A stretch of 64,000 bases of DNA, from contig CM035408.1 in assembly GCA_020310875.1 (NCBI GenBank), positions 144,665,907 through 144,729,906 on the forward strand, given 5' to 3'. The position numbers and the translations under genes were made by a program. Source of the stretch: Ceratopteris richardii. Its lineage: Eukaryota > Streptophyta > Polypodiopsida > Polypodiales > Pteridaceae. The notes beneath the pieces are model-generated. The model saw only the letters and a list, made by a program, of their open reading frames with translations, did no database searches and was not told the origin of the DNA. Position 1 is the stretch's first letter. Every line of letters begins with the position of its first letter. Shown here one piece after another: positions 33,560-45,330 of this stretch.

Positions 33560-36500
33560 CTTCGGTCGTCCTCGACAGAACGTTGTTGTGAGGTCTGTCG
33601 GATGTAATTCTGTAGGAGCTCCTGAGCGAGGGTGTGTTCTGATATTCGAATGCCTCGGGCCAAATCTGCCTCGAGTTTCTCCCAATCAATGGGTTGCGGT
33701 TCATCTGATGGCGGGAGTCAATAATGCGTGGAATATACCATCTGTTCATAGGCAAATAATTGAAGTAAATGCATAGGCCTGCTGATGAACATTCCGAATG
33801 GTATTCCCAGAAATCAATTGTGAACATTTCTTCGAAGGTCTACTTGTAGCACGCCGGTAGGTATTTGATTCTACAATGCCAGGCATAACACACCCGGAGC
33901 GATGGCGTTGTACTCATATCATATGCAAGATCTAGATTACCATGCTCGAAACCCGGGGTGTTCACATGTGGTGCCTTGACGCGTTTGAAGACTTTAAAAA
34001 CCATCTACATCATGTCAAATATTTTGACAGTCATGTGCACTGCTATATCGTCCATATGTTTTAAGCGTGGGAGCCAGTGGTGAATCGTTGCCATCATGTA
34101 TCCAACTGTAGGTGGTCCGGTGGGTGGCCTGAAGTATGGGTAGTTTAGCCAATCCTGGCATTGCTTGTTGTTCTGTACTTTTATAGCAAATGCCTTCCAG
34201 GAGCGGCGACGTGGCACTAGTCCCCAACATGGGTTGTATTTTAAGTGTAGTGGTGCCTTAACCCAAGTACTCATCATCTCAGGATATTCTTGTAATAAAT
34301 TCTTGCGCCAATCTAGTTGAAAGATTTCTCCTTGCTGCGCATCTAGTGGCAAATCTTCAGGCTCGAATTGAGTTGCATGGGAGGGCTCTTTGCCTGTTTC
34401 TTTTTCTATGGCCAATTGATATTCCGCCATTAACATAAAGTAAAGCTTGTATTGTAGCTCATGCCCTGATATGTATCTGCGAGGGGCCAAATGAGCAAAG
34501 TAGGGGGACTGTAAAATGCGTTCTTCAATCATTGCCATGGCGTGTAACTGTGCCTCTACCCTTGCTGAGTGGATTGTTCCAAGTTCTTCTATCATCTTCA
34601 TCCATGCGGGAGTTGGAAGTTCGAAAGTCGTTTGGCCTTCGGCCGTGACTCGTCCGCCTGGGATGGGTTGGGGTTCATACTCCCCTTCAAAAGTTTCCTC
34701 CACCGGAATAGTGACTGTTTCTTCCTCTGCTAGTAGTTCCGGTGGGGAGTCTGGCCTGGAAGGTGCTTCATATACGGCTATCTGTGATTGAAGAGTTGAT
34801 ACATGGGCCCGTAATGCATTGAGTTCCTCTAGGATGTCAGGAGATGGGTCCGCAGGAGCTGGTAGTCCTTCTGGTATTGGTGCTCGTAACTGCAATATCT
34901 TGTGTTCATCTTTGAGCTTCTGAAACTCCTCGTTCATGTTGTCGTACTCATCTAACAATCTGACATGATCATCTAACAACATTTTCATAGATTCTGAGGG
35001 CACGGCCTTGAGGCGGCTGGGGCTTAATGGTTGGTCAGGTTGATCTAGGGCAACTTCTAAATTTTCTCTGTTCTGTTCCTGTAAGCGCTCGTTCTCTTCT
35101 TTTCCTGCTGCCAAGTGTCGTCTGAGTAAGCCCATGTTTCTTGTTAATGTTGTGTTGCGAATAGTCTATGCCCTTAACAAGTTATCGATATCTGTGACAG
35201 CCTCTTTCATCTTTTCTTCACTTTCTAGTTCAAGTTTATGATAAGCCTCTCGTAGCTCTTGGTATCTGGTGTTTAGTGAGGCATTCTCGATGGTCAGTGA
35301 ATGGAGCTGCGACTGTAAATCATTGGTTGTCTTCTGCAACTGCTGACAATTAGTTCCAAGAGATGTGAACTCATCTCTTACTTGAGTCATACACATGAAA
35401 ATTTGTCGAAATGCGGTGTCTATAGTGGGTGATAATATTAGTGACGAAGTGAATGCAGTTGCGGTGTGTGTGGGTGTTGATGCAAAGGGTAAGGGAAATG
35501 GGGATGGGAATGTGGATGCCGTGGTTATGGTGGAAAAAAGTGAAGTGACTGAGTATGGTTGTGCCATGAATTATGTGAGCGGTGATGCGGTGGGTGGTGA
35601 GATATCCATGTCACTGGACGTGGTGTCAAGTGCGATGACTGTGAATAATGGTGTGAAAGTGGGTGCGTGCGTGGGTGTAAATACTAGATTTATAAAGGTT
35701 GAGGAGTAATTTACAGAGGGGTTCTCTTGTATTCCTTGGTGGAAAGGGGAGAGAGGAATGATGGTGGGTCGAGGGGGAGAGACTGGGGAGAAGGTTAATG
35801 GAGGTGGGAATGGGAAAAGGGGTCTTGAAGGTGTGGGGAAGGACGGGAAAGATGGAGGGAAAGTTGGATGGGATAGAAAGGTGGATGTCCGAGGAGGAAA
35901 ACTAGGTTGGGTGGGTGCGGGAATTGTCGGGTGAATGGAAGTAAAGAAGGCTTTTGCTATAGCGCTATCTAGAGATGTGGATGGTCTGGGAGAGATCAGA
36001 TGTACAGGGGAGATTGGAGATACGGGAGGTGAAAGAGGAGCAGTTGGGGTAGCGGGTACTTCGGTTACAGTGGTGGTATATACAGTAGTAGTGTGGGGCG
36101 GGGAATCGACGAGGATAACTTCTTCTGCCAATGATCCTTCAGGGACAAGACGTGCCTCCCTAGCTTGTTCTGAAGATTGTGCTCCTGTCGGTACACGAAT
36201 GCATTCACCAGGTTTCATTAGTAAGCGAACTCTATGAGGGTCATACTGCGGTAACGGTTTCCTCTACAAATATCTTAAGGCTTCGGTGGATCCCACTGAT
36301 TTGACAAGTTCCCTGAAGCCTTTGATGTATACTTCTTCGAAACCACCTAGGACAAGTTCCTATTCTATAAGTGTTTGGCTCTCTTCCTCAGTCAACTTCT
36401 TACATGCCCAAACTTTTTCCATAGTGCGATATGACTTTTTGATGGCCAACGTATAAGTTGCTGCTTCAAAGGTTTCATCTTCATGCATACTGGTACCTTG

Positions 36501-37994
36501 GGTGTCGGTTTGCTGTCCTTGTTCACCTGTCTGTACATGCTCTTGGGATTCATGAGTGCCTTGGCTGGCTTCATCGTCTCCGTCACCTTCATCAGTTTCT
36601 GTTCTTTCTTCCTCGGAACTAGACACTACTTGTCCTTGTGGTTGATCCGGGGGAGTGGTTGGGTAGCTTGGCTGTTCATATTCTTGAGAAAAGATTTGTC
36701 CTTCTGAAAACTAAAATTCATTTGAAAACACATCCTGCATCTCAAAATCAAATGCTGTGTCTGTCGGTTCTGCTTCCAAGTTGGGTATCGGATAAGAAAA
36801 AGCTTCCACACCAATAGTGGTGGGAACTTCTGCTGCAGTGGTGGTAGGTTCCTGGACTGATGTTGCTTGTGGGGTAACTGCAATGGTAGTGCCTTCTGTA
36901 ATGCTAGGTCGTGATAACCGTATGCGAATAGGTGGTACAGGGGCTTCCGTCGGAGACTGTTCTAGAGAGGGTTGTGGTGACGGTGATTCTAGGACCTGTA
37001 GGCATGGAATGGTTCCTCTCATGCGCTTTCCTGCTCGTCCTTTGCTAGCCTTCCTAGCTTTCTTTGCTGTCCCTTTGAATGCTTTCAACTCCTCACTTGT
37101 CATTGCATGCTCGATTGGTAAATCGTATGCCAAACACATATATACAATGCGCGTGAGAGCGCAACATCCGTTGATTACTTTCTTTCTTTCCCATCTGTGT
37201 TGTGCTAAGTACAACTGATCAATTATCGAGCTAGCTAGATCGACTGTTTGTGATCTAGTACATGCTAAATATAAACCAAACCAGATGCATTTGTGGGGCA
37301 TGGTGAATCTATCCTGAGCGGGGAAAGCGAAATGTTGCATGCATATCCTCAATGGTTTAGAGAGCTCAGGTGTGATTGCTGAAATATCTTCCCACTTAGT
37401 AACATCCCCACGTTTCATAGGCTCTGGAATCAACCTTTCTCGCTCTGTTGGACTATGGGTTCCATGTATCTTGGTTGCAGCTCTAATCAAATCTTTAGAT
37501 AGATAAAACTTCTTATATGGCAGATCATTTACCAAAGACGGCAAAATGGATGTTCCTGGCAAATCTTTGTTCTCTGAAGCTGTCAATGTTGTGATTAAGT
37601 AATAGCATCTGTAGAAATCGGGTTTAGGCAAAGGATCACTGAAATATTCTTTGAAGCCTGCTCTTGCCCAAACATGCGTTAAGTCTTCTGTGTTCTGTAG
37701 TCCTTCAAATTCTCTTGAGAAAAATTGGTACTTGGCCCATGTACGGTTATCAAAAGTCAAGTTGGCTTCAAAAATGAAATCTGCATCCGCCAATGGGCCT
37801 GCTAATCCTTGGAACCAATGAGAGTTGCGATGAATCTTCTCAGTATGTCCCCTAGGAGGGTCGTCAATTGGCATAGGTCCTGGAAATCCCTGAAATTCTG
37901 GTGGTTGAGCCGTAGGATGGGGCTCAGCTAGTAGTTCACTAATATTGGCCATAGGTATGCTGGTGCCAGCTTCTGATGGTCCTTCTACCTGCAT
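33560..37994 (-). pseudogene. Very large extra ORF of the Tat-like element (about 1,480 codons, broken by stops)
   Basis: From an ATG at 37994 (MQVEGPSEAGTSIPMANISE) one reading frame continues leftwards with only isolated stops (36711, about 36357, about 36264, 35568, 35163, about 34002), then on to the PPT. Parts in order: a folded-looking domain of about 320 residues (RTWAKYQFFSREFEGLQNTE; MKRGDVTKWEDISAI; DRFTMPHKCIWFGLYLACTR; ERKKVINGCCALTRIVYMCL); a Lys/Arg-rich patch; long Ser/Thr/Pro-rich and acidic regions; a coiled coil (about 35400-34900, LQKTTNDLQSQLHSLTIENA); and a C-terminal domain (YNPCWGLVPRRRSWKAFAIK; YLPACYKYLRRNVHN). It occupies the place of env-like or extra ORFs between pol and 3' LTR in Athila/Tat elements, but no membrane segment or signal peptide is evident. 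Function unknown; a weak resemblance of the N-terminal domain to plant transposon-associated domains is only a guess. Confidence 0.7.
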
Positions 37995-38460
37995 GATGAA
38001 TTATGCAAGTGCGTAGAAGATCTACTACAAAAGATTAACACATTAGTATGGAAATTAATTATGATCCCATTAAAGTGAGATGGCAATCCCTTTCCATAAC
38101 TGATGTGTAACCCGTGTAGCCGAGTGTTGTGATGTGGTTTATGGAATGATTGTTGCAAAAATAGTGCAGGTCCCTAGACACCTACATGCTTTAGATGATG
38201 CATACATTTCTTGATGAGATGTTATTATGATTGATGTTGGGTTATGGTGTGTGGATTTGTACAAGGTTTCGGTGTGGGTGAATTATTACAAGGGTCTTGT
38301 TTAGTTGGGATGGAAGTAATGTTAGATAAAGGGGTCGGAGAAGACGTCTGGACACGTTTCGGTATCCATTTCCTAAGAGTTTCTGAGCGGGTGATATGTT
38401 TCTGATAAGGGACAAAAGATGATATCAGATTCAAAAAGTGTACACAAATATACATTGTTT
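37995..38460 (-). other. Tat internal spacer upstream of the extra ORF
   Basis: Low coding potential apart from a 76-codon frame (38225-38455) ending in a Pro/Thr-rich tail. Probably the region between integrase and the extra ORF. The inversion breakpoint should lie in or just right of this stretch. Confidence 0.4.
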
Positions 38461-39271
38461 TTTTTGCTTGCCATCAGAGGAAGATGACAAAGTATATAAT
38501 ATCTACAAGAATATATCTATGATATATTATGTATGGCATTAACTAGGAAGGATTCATGGTGCACCAAGAAAGTTCATGAAATGATCATGTTTTCTTTAAA
38601 ACTTCCATGTTCTTTGAAGTATTCTTCTCCAAAGAAATTTGAGCTAACATATCCCTCTTCTTGGTTCCCTACGAGAGAGGAGTGTATTGGTGGACCTTTC
38701 CACTTTTCTATCTTCTTCTTAAGCGAATCAAATCCTTTAACCTTATGTGATCCTCTTTTTGAAGCTTGTGAATGTGGATCATGTTGAAAAAATTCATCTT
38801 TTATGATGTAGTTTAATGTCTTCTCCCTTACCTATTGGGCATGTGAGAGAGTGACAATGCATGAAAAGAAGTACACACAAGATCCAAGAATGAGACCAAT
38901 GCAAGAAGAAAGTCAATGGAAAAAAGAGTTCTCTATATAACTATGATCAATAATATAAGAATGAGTGAAGTGAGGGCTATAAATGAATACCTAAGTACTA
39001 TATACCACTAGATATTAGTACAGTATGTATACGTGGTTACATGGGGAAAAAATGTCTAGCTAGATTGAGAGTAAAAAAAGCCCATGTATAGCAAAACCAT
39101 TTGTGAGAAATAATAGCACAACGGAATAGACCAATACATACAGTTGAGAAGAATGCAAGCAAAGAGAGAAAAAGACTGAGAAATAGAGAACTCAAATTCT
39201 CAAATTTCCAAGATCCATGTAGCTACAAAGATGGTTGTTTCCACCCATGGGCTCCCACAATGGAGCTTAGA
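38461..39271. other. Unassigned DNA beyond the Tat breakpoint
   Basis: Holds an 84-codon + strand frame (38533-38787) with no recognised family and AT-rich LTR-like sequence from about 38790. It is the left flank of Copia-6 and may be part of the LTR or leader of Copia-7, continuing after Copia-6 at 43220. Confidence 0.35.
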
Positions 39272-39277
39272 TGATAA

Positions 39278-39431
39278 TGTTACACTTATGTGTTCCTTGA
39301 GTAGCTTTGATGTGAACCTTTTCCCTATACATGGGCACTTTTTACTCTAGTGCTGGCTAGAGGTTTTTCCCCCATGTTACCACATACTTGATACTCTCAT
39401 ATGTGGTGGTACTTTGTACTTAGGGATATTA
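39278..39431 (+). repeat. Copia-6 5' LTR, truncated by deletion
   Basis: Matches 42768-42922 (TGTGTTCCTTGAGTAGCTTT, TACATGGGCACTTTTTACTC, GGTGGTACTTTGTACTTAGG). Homology ends at GATATTATTC, where protease codons begin. Confidence 0.85.
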
Positions 39432-41247
39432 TTCCAAAGCACATAACATCATGCAAAAGATTTTTTGGCTCTTTGAAAGATGCACCCAAAGGAGGACATG
39501 TGGTGTGTGCAAACAATGCCTCTTATCCTATCATTGGAGTAGGAGAAATTGAGCTTACGGCTGCAAATGGAGGTGTGATTCTCTTGAAAAATGCATTGTA
39601 TGTGCCCGATATCAAGAAGAACTTAATTTCAGTTCCATTGATTGCCAAAGCTAGACTTCATGTACACTTTGTTGATGATAAGTGTATGGTTCATGATTTT
39701 AGGAATGGTGATGTTATCATGATGTCCGGTACATTATGTAATGGCTTGTATCGCATGGATACATACAAGAGGGCTTCCTCGAATGCCTTGGTTGCTCATA
39801 CTTCTTCCATGGCTGAAATGGACCTTTGGCATGCTCGTTTTGGTCACTTGAACTTCAATAGTTTGCTTTACTTGCAAAAGAAGGACATGGTTATTGGTTT
39901 GCCTACACTTGAGTCCATTGAAAAGCATGCATGTGAAGGTTGCATTCCTGGAAAAATGCATCGTGCTTCTTTTCCAAAAGATAGTCATACCCACACTACA
40001 AGAAAATTGCAGTTTGTTCATAGTGATGTATGTGGTCCCATCAAGACTCCATCTTTTGGGAAGCATGTATATTTTGTTACCTTCATTGATGATGCTACTC
40101 GCCATACATGGATGTAGCATATGAAAGCAAAGAATGAGATATTATCTTGCTTCAAAGCATTTTTAGCTATGGCTGAAATTTTTTCTTCACAAAAGCTTTT
40201 GACTCTATGCAGGGATCGTGGTGGTGAATACATGTCACATGATTTTAATGCTTTTCTTTGTGAAAGAGGTATTTCACACCAATGTACGGTGCCATATACA
40301 CCTCAGCAAAATGGTGTTGCCGAGCATAAAAATAGAACTCTACTTGAAATGGCACGATGTATGGTTAAAGGAAAGCATCTTCCTGATACGTTTTGGATGG
40401 AAGCGGTCATGTGTGCAAACTATGTGTTGAATCGATGCCCTACAAAAGCATTGAGATTCATCACTCCTTATGAGGCTTGGAATGGTCATAAGCATATGGT
40501 TTGTCATATGCGTGTGTTTGGTTGTTTGGCACATGCTCTTGTGCCATCACAACAATGTCACAAACTCGATGACAAGGCAAAGAAATGTATATTTGTTGGT
40601 TATAGTGCTGACAGTAAGGGATTTCGTTTGTACCATCCATTGACGAACACGATTATTGTGAGTCGAGATGTGTTATTTGCTGAAAATTCAGTTTTCCCTC
40701 TACTTGAATGCAAAAAATAGCCAACAGTTAGCTCACAAGATGTGTTCGATACACTCGTGCCTTTGTTCCAAAATGGTGTGCTTGATTATGGCCATGTCGA
40801 CCAGCCAACTGAGGTTCAAAGGGCTGACAAATTCCAGCCAAATAGGACTGAAAATGTAGAGAATTTCCAGCCAAACATGGCTAAAAAATTTCAGCAAAAA
40901 ATTATCAAAACTGTTGGAAATTTCTAGCCACATATGGCTGAACATTATCGTCAAAATATGGCTGAAAATGAGCATGAAATTCAGCCCATGCATGATGTAC
41001 ATATTGAAGATGTTTTACATAATGAACGCATGTCTATCAAGAGTGCACAAACTATGCCAAAGTGGCTAAAACAAACTGTACAGGATAGCAAATTGACTGC
41101 ACCTTTACTTGGTAGAACAAGATCAAGCTCTCACCATGCATCAAGTAATTTTGTGGATTATTCTCTTATTGCTACAACATGTAATGAAGAGCCACTTTCT
41201 TTTGAAGATGCATATGACGATCCACAATGGATGAGTGCTATGCAATA
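39432..41247 (+). pseudogene. Copia-6 protease end, GAG-pre-integrase and integrase
   Basis: The frame starts inside protease (PKHITSCKRFFGSLKDAPKG; the catalytic Asp is deleted) and continues through LWHARFGHLNFNSLLYLQKK, CEGCIPGKMHRASFPKD, HSDVCGPIKTPSFGKHVYFV, TFIDDATRHTW, DRGGEYMSHDF and PYTPQQNGVAEHKNRTLLEM to KKCIFVGYSADSKGFRLYHP. Stops at 40116, 40719, 40928 and 41245 break an otherwise long frame. The integrase-RT linker (40830-40990) carries degenerate repeats of a FQPNMAE-like unit. It is close to Copia-1/Copia-3 in sequence. Confidence 0.85.
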
Positions 41248-41251
41248 AAAA

Positions 41252-42722
41252 GTGGATTCCATACATAGGAATGGTACTTGGGAGTTATGTGAATTGCCAA
41301 AAGGAAAGAATGCCATTGGTACAAAGTGGGTTTACAAGATTAAGAGAAAATCTGATGGTAGCATTGATCGCTACAAAGCTAGATTGGTTGCCAAAGGATA
41401 TGCGCAACAATATGGCATTGACTATGAGGAAACTTTTGCACCTACTTCACACATGACTACCATTCGTATCATGGTTGCATTGGCTGCCCATCAAGGTTGG
41501 AAAGTGCGTCAGTTGGACATAAAAACAGCGTTCTTGAATGGTGATTTGCAAGAAGAGGTCTATGTGAAGCAACCTCTTGGATTTGCTATGAAAGGGAAAG
41601 AGCATATGATTTGTCGCTTGCATAAAGCCTTGTATAGTCTCAAGCAAGCTCCACGTGCATGGTATGATAAAATACATAAGCACTTGATTGCTCTTGGCTT
41701 CACATGTAGTGCGATTGAAAGCACACTCTATGTACGCAAAAATGGGGCTGATCTTATAGTGCTTGTTCTTTATGTCGATGACATACTCTTGAATGGGTCA
41801 TGTGATGCAAAACTTGACATTCTTATGGCTGATTTGCAGCATACTTTTGATGTCACTTATCTTGGTCTTTTGAGCTACTATCTTGGCATCCAGTTTGTAT
41901 CCGTTGAGGGGGGAATTGTTATGCATCAAGCAAAGTATGTTGAAAAACTACTTCAGCATTTTGACTTTGAGGATTGCAAGCCAGTTTCCACACCAGTTGA
42001 GATAGGATTCAAGTTCTCAGTTGAGGATTTAGTGATGTATTTGACACTTCTCTTTATCAGCAAGCTGTGGGATGTCTTATATATGCATGCAACACAAGGT
42101 CGGATATACAATATGCAGTTTCCCAGTTGATTCGATTCATGCATAGCCCTAGCACTAAGCATTGGCAAGTGATGAAACATGTGTTTAGATATCTCCGAGG
42201 CACTTTGAGCTTAGGTCTCTTTTATGGCAAAGATATTCAACCATGCTTGCATGATTTTTCAGATAGTGATTGGGCTGGTTGTTATGATACTCACGTGTCC
42301 ACTAGTGGTAATTGCTCTTTCCTTGGAGACTCATGCGAAATATCTTGGTTGAGTAAGAGCGACCTACAGTGGCGACATCGAGTTGTGAAGCTTAGTACAT
42401 GGCAGTTTTCACAGCTACAGTGGAGTGTATATGGCTGAGATGTCTATTGATGGATCTTTGCATGGAGATTGATGCTGCTACATATATTCTCATTGATAGT
42501 CAAAGTGCTTTGGCTCTTGAAGTAAACCCAGTGTTTCATGCACGGACCAAACATATTGAGGTGCATTACCACTATGTGAGAGAGCGCCTTCATGCAGGAG
42601 ACATTGATTTGGTATATGTGCCTACACAAGATAATGTGGCAGACATATTCACCAAAGCTCTTCCATGGGAAAAGTTTGAAGCTTTTCACAAAGCTTTAGG
42701 CTTATTACCTTGTGGGGGTTGA
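41252..42722 (+). pseudogene. Copia-6 reverse transcriptase and RNase H
   Basis: RT is open from 41252 to about 42050: GTKWVYKIKRKSDGSIDRYK, RLVAKGYAQQYGIDYEETFA, VRQLDIKTAFLNGDLQEEVY, ALYSLKQAPRAWYDKIHKHL and the intact active site VLYVDDILLNG. A frameshift near 42050 moves to GCLIYACNTRSDIQYAVSQL. Another near 42400 in RNase H leads to AVFTATVECIWLRCLLMDLC, ILIDSQSALAL, HIEVHYHYVRERLHAGDIDL and NVADIFTKALPWEKFEAFH, ending at 42722. Few lesions, so a relatively young copy. Confidence 0.85.
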
Positions 42723-42767
42723 TTTGTCACTCCTTGTATGTGTTCACATCATTCGCTCCACAGGGTT

Positions 42768-43213
42768 TGTTACACTCATGTGTTCCTCGAGTAGCTTTGA
42801 TGTGAACCATTTCCCTATACATGGGCACTTTTTACTCTAGTGTTGGCTAGAGGTTTTTTCCCATGTCCACATACTTGATACTCTCATATGTGGTGGTACT
42901 TTGTACTTAGGGATATTATTCAGCTCTTACTTTAGTTCAGTTCATCGTCAATAGAGAGAGCTATTCCAGCCATCGTCTTCTCCATGTGTCTTACTGTGTT
43001 TTTGCTCCTTGTGTGTGCTTCTCGTGTGTCTCTCGCACTTCTACACGCACCCAATAGATAATCTAGACTTACTCTAGATGAAGGGCTTACAAGTGCACAA
43101 TGGTGTGTAGAGCTACACATGGGCCATGCTTATAGTATAATAGCTTTTACAATGGGAGACAATGTAGTTACATGTTGTAAGGAGAGACAAAATAGTCTAC
43201 AGAATATATAACA
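42768..43213 (+). repeat. Copia-6 3' LTR
   Basis: 446 bp, TGTTACACTCATG to ATATATAACA, followed by the TGATAA duplication. A G-rich GTGGGGG tract lies about 50 bp upstream (42712-42718), further than a usual polypurine tract. Confidence 0.7.
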
Positions 43214-43219
43214 TGATAA

Positions 43220-43603
43220 AATTTCCACAATGGAAATTTGTGCTCCTTGTGGGTTGGGGGGATAGGAGCCCTTGAAAATGTAAAAGGGACCAACCGCCCC
43301 TCACTACTTCCCTCATCTAGATTCTATGGGGAAACTTCATGGCACTATGAGATCTTTAGTTTCAGCCTGCATGACAACCCAATGGTTGGATGTTTATGCC
43401 CTATCTAACCTCAAGAATATGCTCATAAAGATAATCTATTACCATCAAGGATCACAAATAGGACTCATCTAACTTAGAAATTAGGGTTCCACATATGTCA
43501 AGGCTCTCACAATGGCTTCTCCTCATAAAAGGGGCCTTACAACTGAGAGCGCTATGGATCATTTGTTATCAATTGAGGGTGGAGTATTGTGTATATCTAA
43601 CAT
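43220..43603 (-). repeat. Probable Copia-7 3' LTR part
   Basis: The stretch ends ATATCTAACA at 43603. The minus strand there reads GGGGGATGTTAGATAT, i.e. polypurine tract followed by an LTR TG start, typical of plant Copia. The LTR would extend left and be split by the Copia-6 insertion; its far end was not identified. Confidence 0.5.
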
Positions 43604-45330
43604 CCCCCGTCAATGTCAAGCGTGTGGCGAAATACCTTCTTGGCCCAACTCCAAACTTAGGAAAGTTTCAATGAAGTTACTTTCTCCCAAGAGCCTTGAT
43701 GAAGATGTCTTCCTCATTTTCTTTATTTGGAAAATAGGTTATCCCCATGACCCCCTCCTCGATCAAGTCACTCAGATAATGATATTGAATTTGTAGGTGC
43801 TTGGTATATTTAGGAAAAAAAAAGGATTCTTGGTGATGAACATGCAACTTTGTTATCACACTTTAGCCCTGTGGCCTCCTATCCTTGTATTCCTATGTGC
43901 CATAGGATCCTCTTCAACCATATTGCTTCACATACTACAACACATGTCACATTGTACTTGGCAACAATAGAAGATAATGCTATAGTCGATTGCTTCTTAC
44001 TAATTAAAGCTAAAATCCTAGAACCTAAAGACAAGCAATGTCCTAAAACTATTTTTTTCTATCAATGTATCTTGCCCTATCTGAGTCACGATACCTGACA
44101 AGAGATGATCCTTGCTCATAGAGAATACTATAATCAATGGTTCTTTTTCCATACCTGAGTATCTGCATACTTTCCTCACAATGAGTTTGGAAAAGCTTAT
44201 TTTAGACAATCCAGTTACTACTCCAACAACATATGAGATATCTCATCTACTATTGCAAAAGTAGAATATGAGAATTTCAACTATTTTCTTGTATCTTCCA
44301 ATATCCACTAGAGGTGAAATATCTTTGATAGATAATTTTGCATTCATCTCGATAGGTATATAAATCTCCTTGCAATACTCCATCTCAAATGACTTCAAAA
44401 TCTATCTTGCATAATTTTATTGAGAGATGAAAATCTTCCTTGGTTCCTACCACACTTTGAGGCCTAACAAATAAAGCATTAAACCTAAATCTATCATTTC
44501 AAATTATGAATGTAGGGCATTTTTTGTTTGTTCAAGAAGAGAATCATCATTTACTATAATCAAAGCTCATCTGCATAAAGTATGATCACAATTTTCATCG
44601 CTCAACACTTTAGAACATATTTAACAACATTAGAATCACATCTTTTGTAACCTAGGTCCATGGGATACTTATCTATCTGTTGGTACCATGCTCTATGGGC
44701 TTGTTTTAGCCCATATAATGCCTTCTTCAGTTTAAACACCTTTTTGTTTGAATGGAGAGCCATAAATCATGGTTGCTAATACAAATATACCTCCTCCTTG
44801 AGGTCTTTGTTCACAGATGCTGATTTCACATCCATGTGATAGAATGGCCATAGTTTAAATACAACCTCAACTAGTACTACTCAGATAGTAGTCATCCTTG
44901 CAGTTGTGGAAAATGATTCACAAAAGTCAACCCCTTCAATGTATGACTAGTCTTCTGCAAGATTTCTTGTTTTGTACTTCTCCAAAGTACCATCAAACTT
45001 TTAGTTTAGCTTCCTAGCCCAATTGCCAATCAATTTATGCTTATGGGGTCAATCCATTAGCTCCCAAGTTCCAATCTTCATGATATTGTCTTATTTTGTT
45101 TGCATGGTAGCCCTCCAATTTGGGTCATGGAGTGCCTCTTCCACATTTCTTGGTTGCTTTGTCTGATCTTCAATGAGCTCAGCCATCAAGTTTGTATTCA
45201 TAGTAAGGGCGCTTGCCCATCTTTGCTCCTCTATTCTCAGTGATTGCTTGGCCCATTTGCAACCTTTTTCTAGAGACTCTTGGATGGGATTTGTAGAATC
45301 ATGGAGCTTCCTTAGTGGTCTATACTTCAT
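43604..45330 (-). pseudogene. Copia-7 reverse transcriptase and RNase H
   Basis: Read leftwards from 45330: RNVEEALHDPNWRATMQTK, then GTWELMD, GVDFCESFSTTARMTTI, YHMDVKSAFVNKDLKEEVYL, FKLKKALYGLKQAHRAWYQQ (about 44700). A decayed stretch follows, then the RNase H end QIQYHYLSDLIEEGVMGITY with DIFIKALGRK (43677-43800). Stops and frameshifts are dense. It is a different Copia lineage from Copia-6 and Copia-8. Confidence 0.8.

Larger units (their letters stand above)
39272..43219 (+). mobile_element. Copia-6 retrotransposon with internal deletion
   Basis: Copia element bounded by TGATAA on both sides (39272-39277 and 43214-43219), a 6-bp target duplication. The 5' LTR remnant (39278-39431) runs straight into the middle of protease; the rest of the LTR, PBS and gag are deleted. 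The 3' LTR (42768-43213) is complete with TGTTA/TAACA ends. Confidence 0.75.

Noticed and set aside
34516..37218. Plus-strand ORFs 34516-34791, 35395-35709, 35935-36237 and 36817-37218 as genes
   Set aside because: They lie antisense to one continuous minus-strand frame and show low-complexity composition forced by its Ser/Pro/Thr-rich coding; no independent motif.
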